Source: Planococcus halocryophilus (GTDB lineage: Bacteria > Bacillota > Bacilli > Bacillales_A > Planococcaceae). Taken from it: a stretch of DNA of 64,000 nucleotides. The position numbers and the translations under genes are program-made. Shown one piece after another: positions 8,811 through 17,690 of the stretch; the stretch's first letter is position 1, and every line of letters starts with the position of its first letter. Location: the NCBI RefSeq assembly GCF_022489025.1, contig NZ_JAKVTG010000006.1:1-64000 (forward strand), written 5' to 3'. The notes beneath the pieces were generated by a model. It did no database searches. It was not told the DNA's origin and was given only the letters and a program-made list of their open reading frames with translations.

Positions 8811-8846
8811 GAAAAAAGCCTTTTATCCAGTTGGATAAAAGGCTTA
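8811..8846 (-). terminator. Terminator of the LysM/NlpC gene
   Basis: AAGCCTTTTATCC / GGATAAAAGGCTT stem with 4-nt loop, followed on the minus strand by a run of T. Confidence 0.8.
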
Positions 8847-8901
8847 AGAAGATTATTTTTAAAAATATTATCAAAGAAGTTTTTCTTTTTTTATTAATTT
8901 T

Positions 8902-9957
8902 TTATTTCATGACGTTTAAACGTTTGTAACTATCGAATTTTGAACTCCAGTATTTATCATTCAAACTTGTAATTTGAACACGATCACCACCGGCGTGGAT
9001 AAAGCTATTGTTCCCAATTAAAATTCCCATATGTGAGATTCCCGGGCGGTAAGTATCTTTAAAGAATACTAAATCGCCAACTTCAGGAGAACTAACAGGT
9101 GATGATAGCGCATAAAAACCTGTTGTATTCGTTCTTGGAACGCTAAATCCAGCTTGGTTATAAACATAGTAAATATAGCCACTGCAATCAAACCCACCTG
9201 GTGCAGATCCAGCCCATTTATAAGGTGTACCTAAGAAAGACGTTGCTGAATTTATCAATGTAGAAATCGATCCAGAATTTACAGAAGGTGTAACGATTGA
9301 ATTTGAAGCAGGTACTATTGAGCCGTTTGATGATTTCGCGTCTACTTTCAAAGTTTGACCAATACGAACAGAACTCGATTTCAAGCTATTTAAGCTCATC
9401 AACTGCGAAACAGATGTATTATGACGTTTGGCAATATTGGTTAGTGTGTCTCCACTGACTACACGATACGTGCTCGGATTAGAAACTGTGGGCACAGGAG
9501 CAGGTGCTTTAACAGTTGTAGTTGGTTGAGTTGCTACTATTTTTCCGCTAACGACTAGTTTTTGACCAGGAATGATTGTATTTTCGGACAGCTTATTCAA
9601 TTGCTGAATCGAGCTAACGCTAGTACTATGAATTCGCGCTATATGTGACAATGTATCTCCGGATTTTACTGTATATGTATTCACCGAACTGATCGGCGGT
9701 TTAGAAACGACAGGGGGTTTTGGAGTGGCGACGGATGTCAAAGTCGCTGAAACTTTAATCGTTTGATTTGGAAAAATCGAATTGGATGGTAGGTTATTCC
9801 ACGTGAGCAGTTGATTAACCGAAATATTATTGTTAGACGCAATTTTCCATAACGTATCTCCCGATTTTACTGTGTAAGTACTTGCTTCTGTATCTGACGT
9901 TCCGATAGCCATTGATAATGCTGTAGCTGCAAATAACGTGAAAATAATCTTTTTCAT
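8902..9957 (-). CDS. LytE-like DL-endopeptidase: three LysM domains plus NlpC/P60
   Basis: 351 residues. Signal peptide (about 1-26), three LysM peptidoglycan-binding repeats (about 27-70, 92-137, 163-206; each begins with YTVKSGDTL or YRVVSGDTL and ends with an IxxGQ-type motif), Ser/Pro/Thr linkers, and a C-terminal NlpC/P60 cysteine peptidase (about 230-351). Catalytic Cys in FDCSGYIYYVY and His in SHMGILIGN are present. It should cut D-Glu-meso-DAP type bonds in wall peptides during growth. Start at 9957 is preferred over an upstream ATG at 9978 because AAAAGGGG lies 7-8 nt before it. Same architecture as Bacillus LytE. A WalR-type box lies upstream. Confidence 0.9.
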   Translation of the reverse strand: MKKIIFTLFAATALSMAIGTSDTEASTYTVKSGDTLWKIASNNNISVNQLLTWNNLPSNSIFPNQTIKVSATLTSVATPKPPVVSKPPISSVNTYTVKSGDTLSHIARIHSTSVSSIQQLNKLSENTIIPGQKLVVSGKIVATQPTTTVKAPAPVPTVSNPSTYRVVSGDTLTNIAKRHNTSVSQLMSLNSLKSSSVRIGQTLKVDAKSSNGSIVPASNSIVTPSVNSGSISTLINSATSFLGTPYKWAGSAPGGFDCSGYIYYVYNQAGFSVPRTNTTGFYALSSPVSSPEVGDLVFFKDTYRPGISHMGILIGNNSFIHAGGDRVQITSLNDKYWSSKFDSYKRLNVMK

Positions 9958-10355
9958 CCTCAAACCCCTTTTTTTCATTTATTTATAAATAATTTGGTCT
10001 GTTATTCTCGAGTTATTTAATTCTATATAATTAATAAAATATAGGCAATAAGTTTCAATATTACAATTGTGTTACAAATATGAAAGTAATGAAAATGGTA
10101 ATTTAGATATTTATAGTAACAAATATATGGAAAATAAAAGAATTTTATAATCTCACAAATACTATATCGGTCATTTTAGATAAAAGTTAATAGTTTATAT
10201 TAAATTATTGTTTTTTTTAATCAAAATGTGTGAAAGTCTTTTTCATAGTAAGTTCGTGTCTTTATAAAGAAACTTCGAGTAGTTGCAATATTGGGTTTTT
10301 TCTGACATCATGAAGAGATATATTGGGGCTAAATTAGAAGGAGGCGAAGCAAAGA
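9958..10355. other. AT-rich divergent intergenic region
   Basis: 398 bp without a gene. It contains the WalR-type box and promoter for the wall hydrolase on the left. On the right, AGAAGGAGG precedes the acyl-CoA ligase. The middle (10080-10240) is very AT-rich with no other recognisable element. Confidence 0.6.
10030..10076 (-). promoter_or_regulatory. WalR-type box and promoter of the LytE-like gene
   Basis: On the minus strand TGTAAC-N5-TGTAAT (10060-10076) matches the WalR consensus TGTWAH-N5-TGTWAH in all 12 specified positions. A TTGAAA -35 (10053-10058) follows at once with ATTAAT (10030-10035) 17 bp on. A box abutting the -35 is the arrangement of WalR-activated wall-hydrolase genes. 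Confidence 0.65.
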
Positions 10356-11930
10356 ATGTACGCAACACTTGGGAAGGTCTTTGATCAGACGGTAAGTATG
10401 TATCCGAACAAAGAGGCGTTAGTCGATATGAGAAGAGAAAAAAGATGGACCTATTCCCAATGGAGTGACGAGGTTCATCGTTTAGCGAATGCGCTTATTA
10501 CAGCAGGTGTTTGCAAAGGGGATCGTGTTTCAAGCTTTCTTTTCAATAATAGTGAACTGCCTACTGCCTTGTTTGCTTGTGCAAAAATTGGGGCTGTTTT
10601 CAATCCTATTAACTTCCGTCTAAAGCCTGAAGAACTGACGTATATACTAAATGATGCAACACCTGAAGTGGTTCTTTTTGAAGAAGCTTTAAAAGAAACA
10701 GTTGGAAAAGTGGCTGAGCAATTTCCGAGTATTCAATTTTGGTTTATAGACGAAGATGTTCCAGAATATGCAGTGAGTTATCAAGAACAAGTTATCGCAG
10801 CCATTTCGACAGACCCACTTGTAGACGTGGATGAAACAGATATATATGCCATCATGTATACGAGTGGAACGACTGGGCGACCAAAAGGCGTTATCCATTC
10901 TCATCGTAATATGGCAGAACAAAGTATGACGTGTATTGCGATGCTGAAATATACGAAAAATGATGTGGGTTTGGTGGTTGCGCCAATGTTCCATTGTGCT
11001 GAATTACATTGTTGCATCATTCCGCGTGTTCAGGCAGGTGCTTCAAGCATCATTATGCATCAGTTCGATCCTCAAGTAGCAATCGACACTATTGAAAAGG
11101 AAAAGGTTACAGTCATGTTTGCTGTTCCAACAATGTGGAGCATGATGACGGAGATAGCTGGTGCCAATTCGAAAGTGAAAACTTTGCAGCGTGGACTATA
11201 TGGAGCAGCTCCAATGGCGCCTGTTTTAGTTAGACAAGTTAAAGAAGTACTTGGAGTTGAGTTAATCCAAGCGTATGGCCAAACGGAGATGGGACCAGCC
11301 ATTACTTTTCTGACTGAAGATGAACAGTTAACTAAAGCAGGATCTGCTGGAAAACCTGCTTTTAATCATGAAATTCGAATCGTTCGACCCCAAGATCATG
11401 GACCTTCAGAACCGGATGATCAAGTAGAGCCGTTTGAGGTTGGAGAAATTATTGTTCGAGGTCCGAGTATGATGTTGGGTTATTTCCATCGTCCGCAAGC
11501 TACAGCTCGCGTGATGTATAAAGGGTGGTATCATACTAGCGACTTAGGATATGTGGATGAAGAGGGCTATTTATATGTGGCCGACCGAGTTGATGACATG
11601 ATTATTAGTGGTGGAGAAAATATTTATCCGCGCGAAGTAGAAGATGCGCTCCATGGACATGAACTAGTTCAGGATGTGGCTGTATTAGGTATCCCTGATG
11701 AAAAGTGGGGAGAATCGGTGATGGCATTTATCGTCGTGAAAAATGAGTTGTTGACAGAGGATCAATTAGAAGAATATTGCTTGAACAACGAAAATTTAGC
11801 ACGATTTAAACGACCAAGAACTTATCGCTTTGTCGAGGAATTGCCACGTAATGCTAGTGGGAAGATTCAGAAATTCTTATTGCGTGAACTATACGCTGAT
11901 AAAAAAATAAAAGAAAGCGATGGAAATTGA
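10356..11930 (+). CDS. Fatty-acid acyl-CoA synthetase (AMP-binding ligase)
   Basis: 524 residues, ANL superfamily. It activates a fatty acid to acyl-CoA through an acyl-adenylate. P-loop-like motif YTSGTTGRPKG (about 167-177), A5 motif QAYGQTEMG (about 305-313), A7 region WYHTSDLGYVDEEGYLY, hinge VDDMIISGGENIYPREVE (about 411-428) and the C-terminal catalytic lysine in NASGKIQ (about 504-510) are all intact. Medium- versus long-chain preference cannot be read from sequence. AGAAGGAGG precedes the ATG. It forms an operon with the hotdog thioesterase 29 bp downstream; resembles Bacillus LcfB/YhfL. Confidence 0.88.
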   Translation: MYATLGKVFDQTVSMYPNKEALVDMRREKRWTYSQWSDEVHRLANALITAGVCKGDRVSSFLFNNSELPTALFACAKIGAVFNPINFRLKPEELTYILNDATPEVVLFEEALKETVGKVAEQFPSIQFWFIDEDVPEYAVSYQEQVIAAISTDPLVDVDETDIYAIMYTSGTTGRPKGVIHSHRNMAEQSMTCIAMLKYTKNDVGLVVAPMFHCAELHCCIIPRVQAGASSIIMHQFDPQVAIDTIEKEKVTVMFAVPTMWSMMTEIAGANSKVKTLQRGLYGAAPMAPVLVRQVKEVLGVELIQAYGQTEMGPAITFLTEDEQLTKAGSAGKPAFNHEIRIVRPQDHGPSEPDDQVEPFEVGEIIVRGPSMMLGYFHRPQATARVMYKGWYHTSDLGYVDEEGYLYVADRVDDMIISGGENIYPREVEDALHGHELVQDVAVLGIPDEKWGESVMAFIVVKNELLTEDQLEEYCLNNENLARFKRPRTYRFVEELPRNASGKIQKFLLRELYADKKIKESDGN

Positions 11931-11959
11931 GGGTGTGAGTTGAGAAGGAGAATAGTGAC

Positions 11960-12355
11960 ATGGATATGAAGCCAATGGACGAAACAATTATTGGTATATT
12001 GGGAATTGAACTAGGTGAAATGACTTCAGATAAAGCAATGGCTACAATGCCTGTACATGGACCTACCCATCAAGTTTTTGGTCAACTTCATGGAGGTGCA
12101 TCCGTGGTGTTGGCAGAAACAGTTGCAAGTTTTGGTACTTGGAATTTAATCGATCAAGAAAATGAAATCGCCGTAGGTCTAGAAATCAATGCCAACCATC
12201 TACGTGGCAAAAAAGACGGAATAGTGACTGCTATCGGCACACCCCTTCATAAAGGAAGGACAACTATGGTCTGGGATGTTAAAATTGTTGATGAAGAAGA
12301 AAAGCTGATTTGCGTGTCGAGATGTACGGTGGCGATTGTTCAAAAGAAAAAGTAG
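11960..12355 (+). CDS. Hotdog-fold thioesterase (PaaI/MenI-like)
   Basis: 131 residues. Motif LHGGASVVLAETVAS (about residues 46-60) contains the catalytic acidic residue and the HGG turn of the PaaI/EntH/MenI group; the protein closely resembles YuxO/MenI-type 1,4-dihydroxy-2-naphthoyl-CoA hydrolases. It hydrolyses an acyl-CoA thioester in the cytoplasm. Co-transcription with an acyl-CoA ligase instead of men genes suggests an acyl-CoA recycling or proofreading role (inference). GAGAAGGAG lies just before the ATG. A strong terminator follows. Confidence 0.82.
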   Translation: MDMKPMDETIIGILGIELGEMTSDKAMATMPVHGPTHQVFGQLHGGASVVLAETVASFGTWNLIDQENEIAVGLEINANHLRGKKDGIVTAIGTPLHKGRTTMVWDVKIVDEEEKLICVSRCTVAIVQKKK

Positions 12356-12361
12356 TGAAGA

Positions 12362-12402
12362 AAAGAGAATCCCTTGCTCAGGAGAGCAAGGGATTCTCTT
12401 TG
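12362..12402 (+). terminator. Terminator after the ligase/thioesterase pair
   Basis: GAGAATCCCTTGCTC / GAGCAAGGGATTCTC 15-bp stem with loop AGGA, then TTTG. Confidence 0.75.
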
Positions 12403-12474
12403 CCTATAATGAGTTTTTCATTTACAGGCATGTTAGTATAAACAATAAAGAAATGAAAAGTGAGAGTGGTTTAT

Positions 12475-13437
12475 ATGTTCAATTCCTTAAACGAATTAAT
12501 GGAAGCAAAGAACCTAAAAGACAAACGCTCGATACCTTGGAATCAGATTTGCCAGGAAGAGCTGTTGTCCGAGAAGTTTATTAACGAAAATGCAGATCAA
12601 GTAAATTGGAAATTGATCTCCGGTCATCAGGAACTATCGGAAGGCTTTATTCGGAAATATCGAAATCGCTTGTTTTGGGATGAAATAATGAAAAACCAAA
12701 AGTTGTCGGAAAGTTTTATTGAAAAATTTGCTAATAAAAAGAAGTGGCAACCAATCGCTATTGAAGAATTGAGTAAAAAGCAGCAAAAAACGTTTGAAAA
12801 AGAAAGCCGAGCATTTGATGCGACATATTATTGGCAGCTTGTTTCAAAGAAACAGCAATTAGCAAATACAAAAGGCTTGTCACCGATGTTTATCGAAAAG
12901 CATCAAAACAAACTAGATTGGACGGAACTTAGTCGTCATCAGCATTTACCAATGCCGTTAATCTACCGTCATGCTCACCAAGTAGACTGGACTTTAGTTA
13001 CGCGTTATCAAGTCTTATCCGAGCGTTTTATCGAAAAGTATAGCAATCGTGTCGAATGGGAAACGATCTCGTTTCACCAGACATTGTCCGAGCGTTTTAT
13101 TGATCGGCATCATGGGAAAATGAGCTTTATCTCAGCACAAGAAAGACGTTCTGAAATGTTCCTTTTTACGCATTTTGATAAACTGGATGCCGCATCAATC
13201 ATAGAGCATCAGCAGTTGGCTAACGTAAAAAGATATGAGCCATTTGATGTTTATATACTGACTAAAGGTGATCAAAAAAAATACATTCTGAAATTTCATA
13301 GCCGAACTGAGGGCTTGGAAGCAATTCGTAAAGTTGATGAAGAAGAGTTGTATAATCACTTAGAAGAGAATGGTTTATTAGTAGTAATCGAAGAAGATTT
13401 TCCAGAACTAACGATTATTGGTGATATGCGGTTCTAA
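12475..13437 (+). CDS. Repeat protein with 23-residue LSExFIxxxxxxVxWxxI units
   Basis: 320 residues, no enzyme motif. At least six tandem units of about 23 residues follow the pattern LSExFIEKxxxxVxWxxIxxxQx (for example residues about 31-53, 54-76, 77-98, 141-163, 164-186, 187-209, 210-231); one interval (about 99-140) is degenerate. The regular Trp and Phe-Ile spacing suggests a solenoid or stacked helical-hairpin scaffold. A separate C-terminal segment (about 250-320) is acidic and ends in LTIIGDMRF. No signal peptide or membrane helix. The ATG at 12475 is used; an in-frame GTG at 12460 is an alternative. Function unknown; repeat proteins of this kind usually bind other proteins. Confidence 0.75.
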   Translation: MFNSLNELMEAKNLKDKRSIPWNQICQEELLSEKFINENADQVNWKLISGHQELSEGFIRKYRNRLFWDEIMKNQKLSESFIEKFANKKKWQPIAIEELSKKQQKTFEKESRAFDATYYWQLVSKKQQLANTKGLSPMFIEKHQNKLDWTELSRHQHLPMPLIYRHAHQVDWTLVTRYQVLSERFIEKYSNRVEWETISFHQTLSERFIDRHHGKMSFISAQERRSEMFLFTHFDKLDAASIIEHQQLANVKRYEPFDVYILTKGDQKKYILKFHSRTEGLEAIRKVDEEELYNHLEENGLLVVIEEDFPELTIIGDMRF

Positions 13438-13530
13438 TGTTCTATTTATATCGCTCTGACAATTGAGCGCTGATTTTTAACAGGAAACAGGTTATACTAA
13501 AGAAAAAAATCGAAAGTTGGGATTTTATTC

Positions 13531-15195
13531 ATGGCTTTTACGGATTTATCGATTGCGAGTGAAGCAACTATACAACCGATTCTGGAAATTGCAGAACAGG
13601 CTGGCATTTCAAAAGAGGCGTTGGAATTATACGGAAACTTTAAAGCAAAAATCAATGTAGATCAATTGCCACCTGTTCAAAAATTAGGGCAAGTAGTATT
13701 AGTCACAGCAATTAGTCCAACCCCTGCTGGAGAAGGAAAGTCTACTGTAACGGTAGGGTTAGCTGATGCGTTTAAACAATTGAAAGAATCCGTAGCGGTA
13801 GCTCTTCGTGAACCATCTTTAGGTCCTGTTATGGGCGTGAAAGGCGGTGCGACAGGCGGCGGCTTTGCACAAGTCTTACCAATGGAAGATATCAATTTGC
13901 ATTTCACAGGCGATATTCATGCCATTACTTCAGCGAATAATGCGTTAGCTGCGTTAATAGACAATCATTTGCATCAAAAAAATGTTTTGAACATTGATCC
14001 ACGACGTATTACTTGGAAACGAGTATTGGATATTAATGATCGTGCGTTACGCCAAGTGACGATTGGTCTTGGTGGACCTGGACAAGGAATCCCTCGTCAG
14101 GACGGCTTTGATATTACGGTGGCTTCGGAAATCATGGCTGTACTATGTTTAGCGACTTCTCTTGCCGACTTGAAAGAGCGATTGGCACAAATGGTGATTG
14201 GCTACACGTATGACAGAGAGCCAGTTACAGTTAGAGATCTTGAATCAGAAGGCGCTTTAACCTTATTGTTGAAAGAGGCTTTCAAACCGAATTTAGTTCA
14301 AACGATTGAAGGAACACCAGCGATCATCCACGGAGGTCCGTTTGCGAATATCGCTCACGGCTGTAACTCGCTAATTGCGACAAACACAGCGAGACGTATA
14401 GCGGATATCGTTGTAACTGAAGCTGGTTTCGGAGCTGATTTGGGTGCAGAGAAATTTATGCACATCAAGTCTAGAAAAGGTGAATTCAATCCTGATGCTG
14501 TAGTCATCGTAGCCACTGTTCGAGCCCTCAAAATGCATGGCGGCGTAGCAAAAGATCAGTTAAAAGAAGCGAATGCGGATGCTGTAAAACGCGGAATGGT
14601 CAATTTGGCCAAGCATGTGGATACGATTCAACAATTCGGTATTGAGCCTGTTGTCGCATTAAATCGCTTTGCAGGAGATAGTGAAGAAGAATTGGCAACC
14701 GTACTAGAGTGGGCAAAACAACAAGGAGTTGCGATTGCTTTAACAGAAGTGTGGGAAAAAGGCGGGCAGGGTGGAGTTGCTTTAGCTAAGCTTGTAAAGC
14801 AAGAACTGCAGCGGCCGAAAAACTTCCAACTTCTTTATAAAGAAGAGGATTCAATCGAAGACAAACTTCGGACAATCGTTCAAAAAGTGTATGGAGGAGC
14901 AGATATTCAATTGTCTGATCTTGCACAAAAGCAGCTCGTCGAATTGAAAAAATTCGGTTGGGATTCTTTGCCGATTTGTATGGCGAAAACGCAGTATTCG
15001 TTATCGGATCAACCTAAATTATTGGGACGTCCTGAAGGATTCACCATTACTATTCGAGAGATTATCCCGAAGCTGGGCGCAGGGTTTTTGGTCTGCTTGA
15101 CGGGTGACATTATGACCATGCCAGGCCTTCCTAAAAAGCCTGCTGCTCTGAATATGGACGTCACTGCAGATGGCAAAGCAATTGGTCTATTTTAA
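13531..15195 (+). CDS. fhs: Formate--tetrahydrofolate ligase
   Basis: 554 residues, full length. It makes 10-formyl-tetrahydrofolate from formate, ATP and THF for purine and formyl-Met synthesis. ATP-binding loop [10 protein letters not shown] (about residues 66-75), [10 protein letters not shown] (about 106-115), and the conserved MHGG and C-terminal [12 protein letters not shown] are intact. A weak AAAGTTGGGA ribosome binding site precedes the ATG, and TATACT at about 13493 may be the -10. Single gene with a strong terminator. Confidence 0.95.
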   Translation: MAFTDLSIASEATIQPILEIAEQAGISKEALELYGNFKAKINVDQLPPVQKLGQVVLVTAISPTPAGEGKSTVTVGLADAFKQLKESVAVALREPSLGPVMGVKGGATGGGFAQVLPMEDINLHFTGDIHAITSANNALAALIDNHLHQKNVLNIDPRRITWKRVLDINDRALRQVTIGLGGPGQGIPRQDGFDITVASEIMAVLCLATSLADLKERLAQMVIGYTYDREPVTVRDLESEGALTLLLKEAFKPNLVQTIEGTPAIIHGGPFANIAHGCNSLIATNTARRIADIVVTEAGFGADLGAEKFMHIKSRKGEFNPDAVVIVATVRALKMHGGVAKDQLKEANADAVKRGMVNLAKHVDTIQQFGIEPVVALNRFAGDSEEELATVLEWAKQQGVAIALTEVWEKGGQGGVALAKLVKQELQRPKNFQLLYKEEDSIEDKLRTIVQKVYGGADIQLSDLAQKQLVELKKFGWDSLPICMAKTQYSLSDQPKLLGRPEGFTITIREIIPKLGAGFLVCLTGDIMTMPGLPKKPAALNMDVTADGKAIGLF

Positions 15196-15232
15196 GTAAA
15201 TTAATGACTTGGAGTTAATGAAGTCAGTGTAT

Positions 15233-15275
15233 AAGAGGTATTGGAATGAACTTATTCCAATACCTCTTTGTTTTT
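15233..15275 (+). terminator. Terminator of fhs
   Basis: Perfect 15-bp stem AAGAGGTATTGGAAT and complement, loop GAACTT, then TGTTTTT. Confidence 0.9.
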
Positions 15276-15422
15276 CTAACGATTAGGGATGTTTCGTTAT
15301 CATGTTCATCACATCCTGTTTTTTAAAACAAGACGTGATTTGAAAATGGATGGTAGAATATAGGGAATCAAAGTAAGCGAGATAAATAGTTTAGTTTAGC
15401 TAAAGTCCCAGGAGGAACAAAT

Positions 15423-15644
15423 ATGAACTGCCAAATTACAGTCACGGATTTTGTAGAACAAAATACAGCGATTTATATGCAAGTAGAAGTCTATGACCCA
15501 CAAACAAATCGACGGTATCAAGAAGAATTACGGTTTCTAGGTGATTTATTATACGGTGATTTAGTGCATACAAAAAAATCTCCTTTAACGGAACAATGTC
15601 GACTGGAGACAATTGCTTATTTGAAATCTTATTTTGATCGATAA
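15423..15644 (+). CDS. Small conserved protein of unknown function
   Basis: 73 residues with a strong AGGAGG ribosome binding site 6-7 nt before the ATG. No recognisable domain; the sequence predicts short beta strands (QITVTDFVEQ, IYMQVEVYD) and a C-terminal helix. It lies 16 bp before the DUF4139 gene, so both are probably one transcript and translated together. Cytoplasmic. I do not recognise it. Confidence 0.65.
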   Translation: MNCQITVTDFVEQNTAIYMQVEVYDPQTNRRYQEELRFLGDLLYGDLVHTKKSPLTEQCRLETIAYLKSYFDR

Positions 15645-15660
15645 ATAAAGGGGGATTTGG

Positions 15661-16953
15661 ATGGAATTCCAATCAACACACGAACATTTGATATCTCAAA
15701 GCATAACCATTTATAACGATGGGTTTGGGTTGGTAAAAGAAGTGAGAGAAGTCCCAGCAAATAAAGAAGTTACGGAAATCCGATTTATGAACGTCTCTCC
15801 TGAAATAGAGGTAGATTCCATTTGGATAGAGGGACTCCACGTATTAGAACAAAGTTATACTTCTGACTTGATCAGTAAAGAAATATTATTAGAAAAGTAT
15901 ATTAATGAAATCATTACTATAGAAAATGAAAAGTTGAACAAAACATGGAAGATTCGGTTACTCAGTGTTTCTGCCGCTATTATTGCTGAACGAATGGATA
16001 CAGGAGAAATAATAATTGATCCAGTTGGACAGCTGATTTTCCCTGTATTGCCAGAAGGACTATTGACGAAACCGGCATTAGTTTGCAAAGTCACGGCTAT
16101 CGAATCCGATGCTAAAGTGGACATTTCCTATTTGACGCAAGGAGTAGAATGGCAAGCAAATTATGTTGCGAAAATTAACGGCTCTACGTTAAACTTTATC
16201 GGTTGGTTTCAAATTTCCAATAATAGCGGCATGGTTTTTTCCGAAAGTCAGCTCCAGTTAGCTGCTGGTAAAGTGAATCGGTATAAGAATAACTTGCCAT
16301 TAGTTACGCAGTCCAGGTTGTTTTCTATAGCAGAGGAACCAGAGTCTGGTTTCATAGAGCGTAGTTTAGCTGATTCCCATGTATATAGCATAGGTCGTCC
16401 AGTGACCATTTTAAACAAACAGACTAAACAAATCAGTTTCTTAAATATACAAGAAGTTGCTTTTCGAAGATTGTATAAAATAGATGCGCACAGTGAACAG
16501 GCGAAAGTTGTGGTTGAATTCGATAACATTGTGGCTAACAAGCTAGGAATGCCATTGCCTCAAGGGGTTTTAAAAGTATATCACCAAGACGACAGTGGAG
16601 AAATGGTATTTATCGGTGAAGATGCTGTCAAAAATACGGCGGTGCAGCAAAAAGTATCTTTAACAATAGGTCGAGCTTTTGATATTGTTAGTGAAAGCTG
16701 GGAAAAAAAGCGGGATAGAAGCGGTCACTTTGACTATATTACGTATATTTACAAAGTGCATAACCAAAAATCAGAGCACGTTCGAGTGGATGTGAAACAC
16801 GAAGTTTTCGAACAAATGTGGGAGATGGAATCGTCTAGTCATGATTACGAGTTAAAACAATCAAATGAATTAGAGTTTTGTGTACACATGTCTTCAGGGA
16901 AAAAAGTGGAAGTAGAGTTTACTTATAAAGTGAATAGAAGAACTGAAGAATAG
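15661..16953 (+). CDS. DUF4139-type protein
   Basis: 430 residues with no signal peptide or membrane helix. The central block YLTQGVEWQANYVAKI...GWFQISNNSG...LQLAAGKVN (about 158-215) is the signature region of DUF4139 proteins, in which beta-rich N-terminal and C-terminal halves flank a conserved WxAxY core. A C-terminal beta region (about 300-425) contains FDIVSESWEKKRD, also typical. Function unknown in bacteria; members are often called mucoidy-inhibitor-like. Operon with the 73-residue gene upstream; the YvbH-like gene follows 68 bp later and may be co-transcribed, as no terminator separates them. Confidence 0.7.
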   Translation: MEFQSTHEHLISQSITIYNDGFGLVKEVREVPANKEVTEIRFMNVSPEIEVDSIWIEGLHVLEQSYTSDLISKEILLEKYINEIITIENEKLNKTWKIRLLSVSAAIIAERMDTGEIIIDPVGQLIFPVLPEGLLTKPALVCKVTAIESDAKVDISYLTQGVEWQANYVAKINGSTLNFIGWFQISNNSGMVFSESQLQLAAGKVNRYKNNLPLVTQSRLFSIAEEPESGFIERSLADSHVYSIGRPVTILNKQTKQISFLNIQEVAFRRLYKIDAHSEQAKVVVEFDNIVANKLGMPLPQGVLKVYHQDDSGEMVFIGEDAVKNTAVQQKVSLTIGRAFDIVSESWEKKRDRSGHFDYITYIYKVHNQKSEHVRVDVKHEVFEQMWEMESSSHDYELKQSNELEFCVHMSSGKKVEVEFTYKVNRRTEE

Positions 16954-17021
16954 CTTAAATAAATTTTGATAAAATAAGATGGTCGAAGTAAGTATTTTAA
17001 AAGTAAAGGGGAAGAAGTGAC

Positions 17022-17636
17022 ATGTTCAAAAAAATGGCTTCAGAAGCATTAGGATTATCAGATATTGGGAAAATAATCGATCCACAAGACTTTGATAAAA
17101 CGGATTCAGATGATTACGTTATGCATGAAGACGGGGAGAAAATCTATTTTTTGATCAAGACAAAAGCCGACGAATATTGCTTTACTAATCTTGCAATCAT
17201 CCATGTAGATGGAGATAGCGCAATGTCATCTAAACGGATTTTAAAGCGTTACCCTTATTCGCAGCATACCATTTCAAGTGTCGTGCTTGAAACTGCAGGG
17301 AAAATCGATTTAGATGTAGAGCTAGCCTTTGTTGTAGGAGCCGTTCATTTTAAAATTGATGTTCAAAAACAGCAAGCAAGTCGCTTAACAAATTTGTATA
17401 AGTCTTTGTTGAGAGTTGCTGAAATTATGCATGAAAATGCCATTATTACGAATATGGCAACTGACAGTTTAAATAAGGCGGTCACTGTTTTACAAAATTC
17501 AAGAACGAGTGATGTGACACTGGATGATCAATACTCAAAACTGACTGATTTCGGCTTTACATGGATGACTTCTGTTCGCAATCAATACCATGTAAAAGAT
17601 TTTGGAGATGTATTCGAAAAGTATATTAATAATTGA
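17022..17636 (+). CDS. PH-domain protein with YvbH-like oligomerisation region
   Basis: 204 residues. A bacterial PH domain covers about residues 10-125 (DGEKIYFLIKTKADEYCFTNLAIIHVDG), followed by a helical C-terminal segment (about 128-200) like the YvbH oligomerisation extension of Bacillus. PH domains of this class form large rings; the biological role is unknown. Cytoplasmic. AAGGGGAAGAAG precedes the ATG. Ends at a perfect palindromic terminator. Confidence 0.78.
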   Translation: MFKKMASEALGLSDIGKIIDPQDFDKTDSDDYVMHEDGEKIYFLIKTKADEYCFTNLAIIHVDGDSAMSSKRILKRYPYSQHTISSVVLETAGKIDLDVELAFVVGAVHFKIDVQKQQASRLTNLYKSLLRVAEIMHENAIITNMATDSLNKAVTVLQNSRTSDVTLDDQYSKLTDFGFTWMTSVRNQYHVKDFGDVFEKYINN

Positions 17637-17650
17637 TAATTGTATTTGAA

Positions 17651-17690
17651 AATGAGCAAGCCGCATATGCGGCTTGCTCATTTTTTATTT
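17651..17690. terminator. Bidirectional palindromic terminator
   Basis: AATGAGCAAGCCGCAT and its exact complement, 16 bp, then TTTTATTT. Serves the PH-domain gene and the convergent esterase. Confidence 0.88.

Noticed and set aside
10689-10994. 101-codon minus-strand frame inside the acyl-CoA ligase
   Set aside because: Wholly within a convincing ligase gene with intact motifs; antisense shadow.
15281-15325. GGATGT...ACATCC with a T run resembling a terminator after fhs
   Set aside because: Only a 6-bp stem with an 18-nt loop; the fhs terminator at 15233-15275 is far better.
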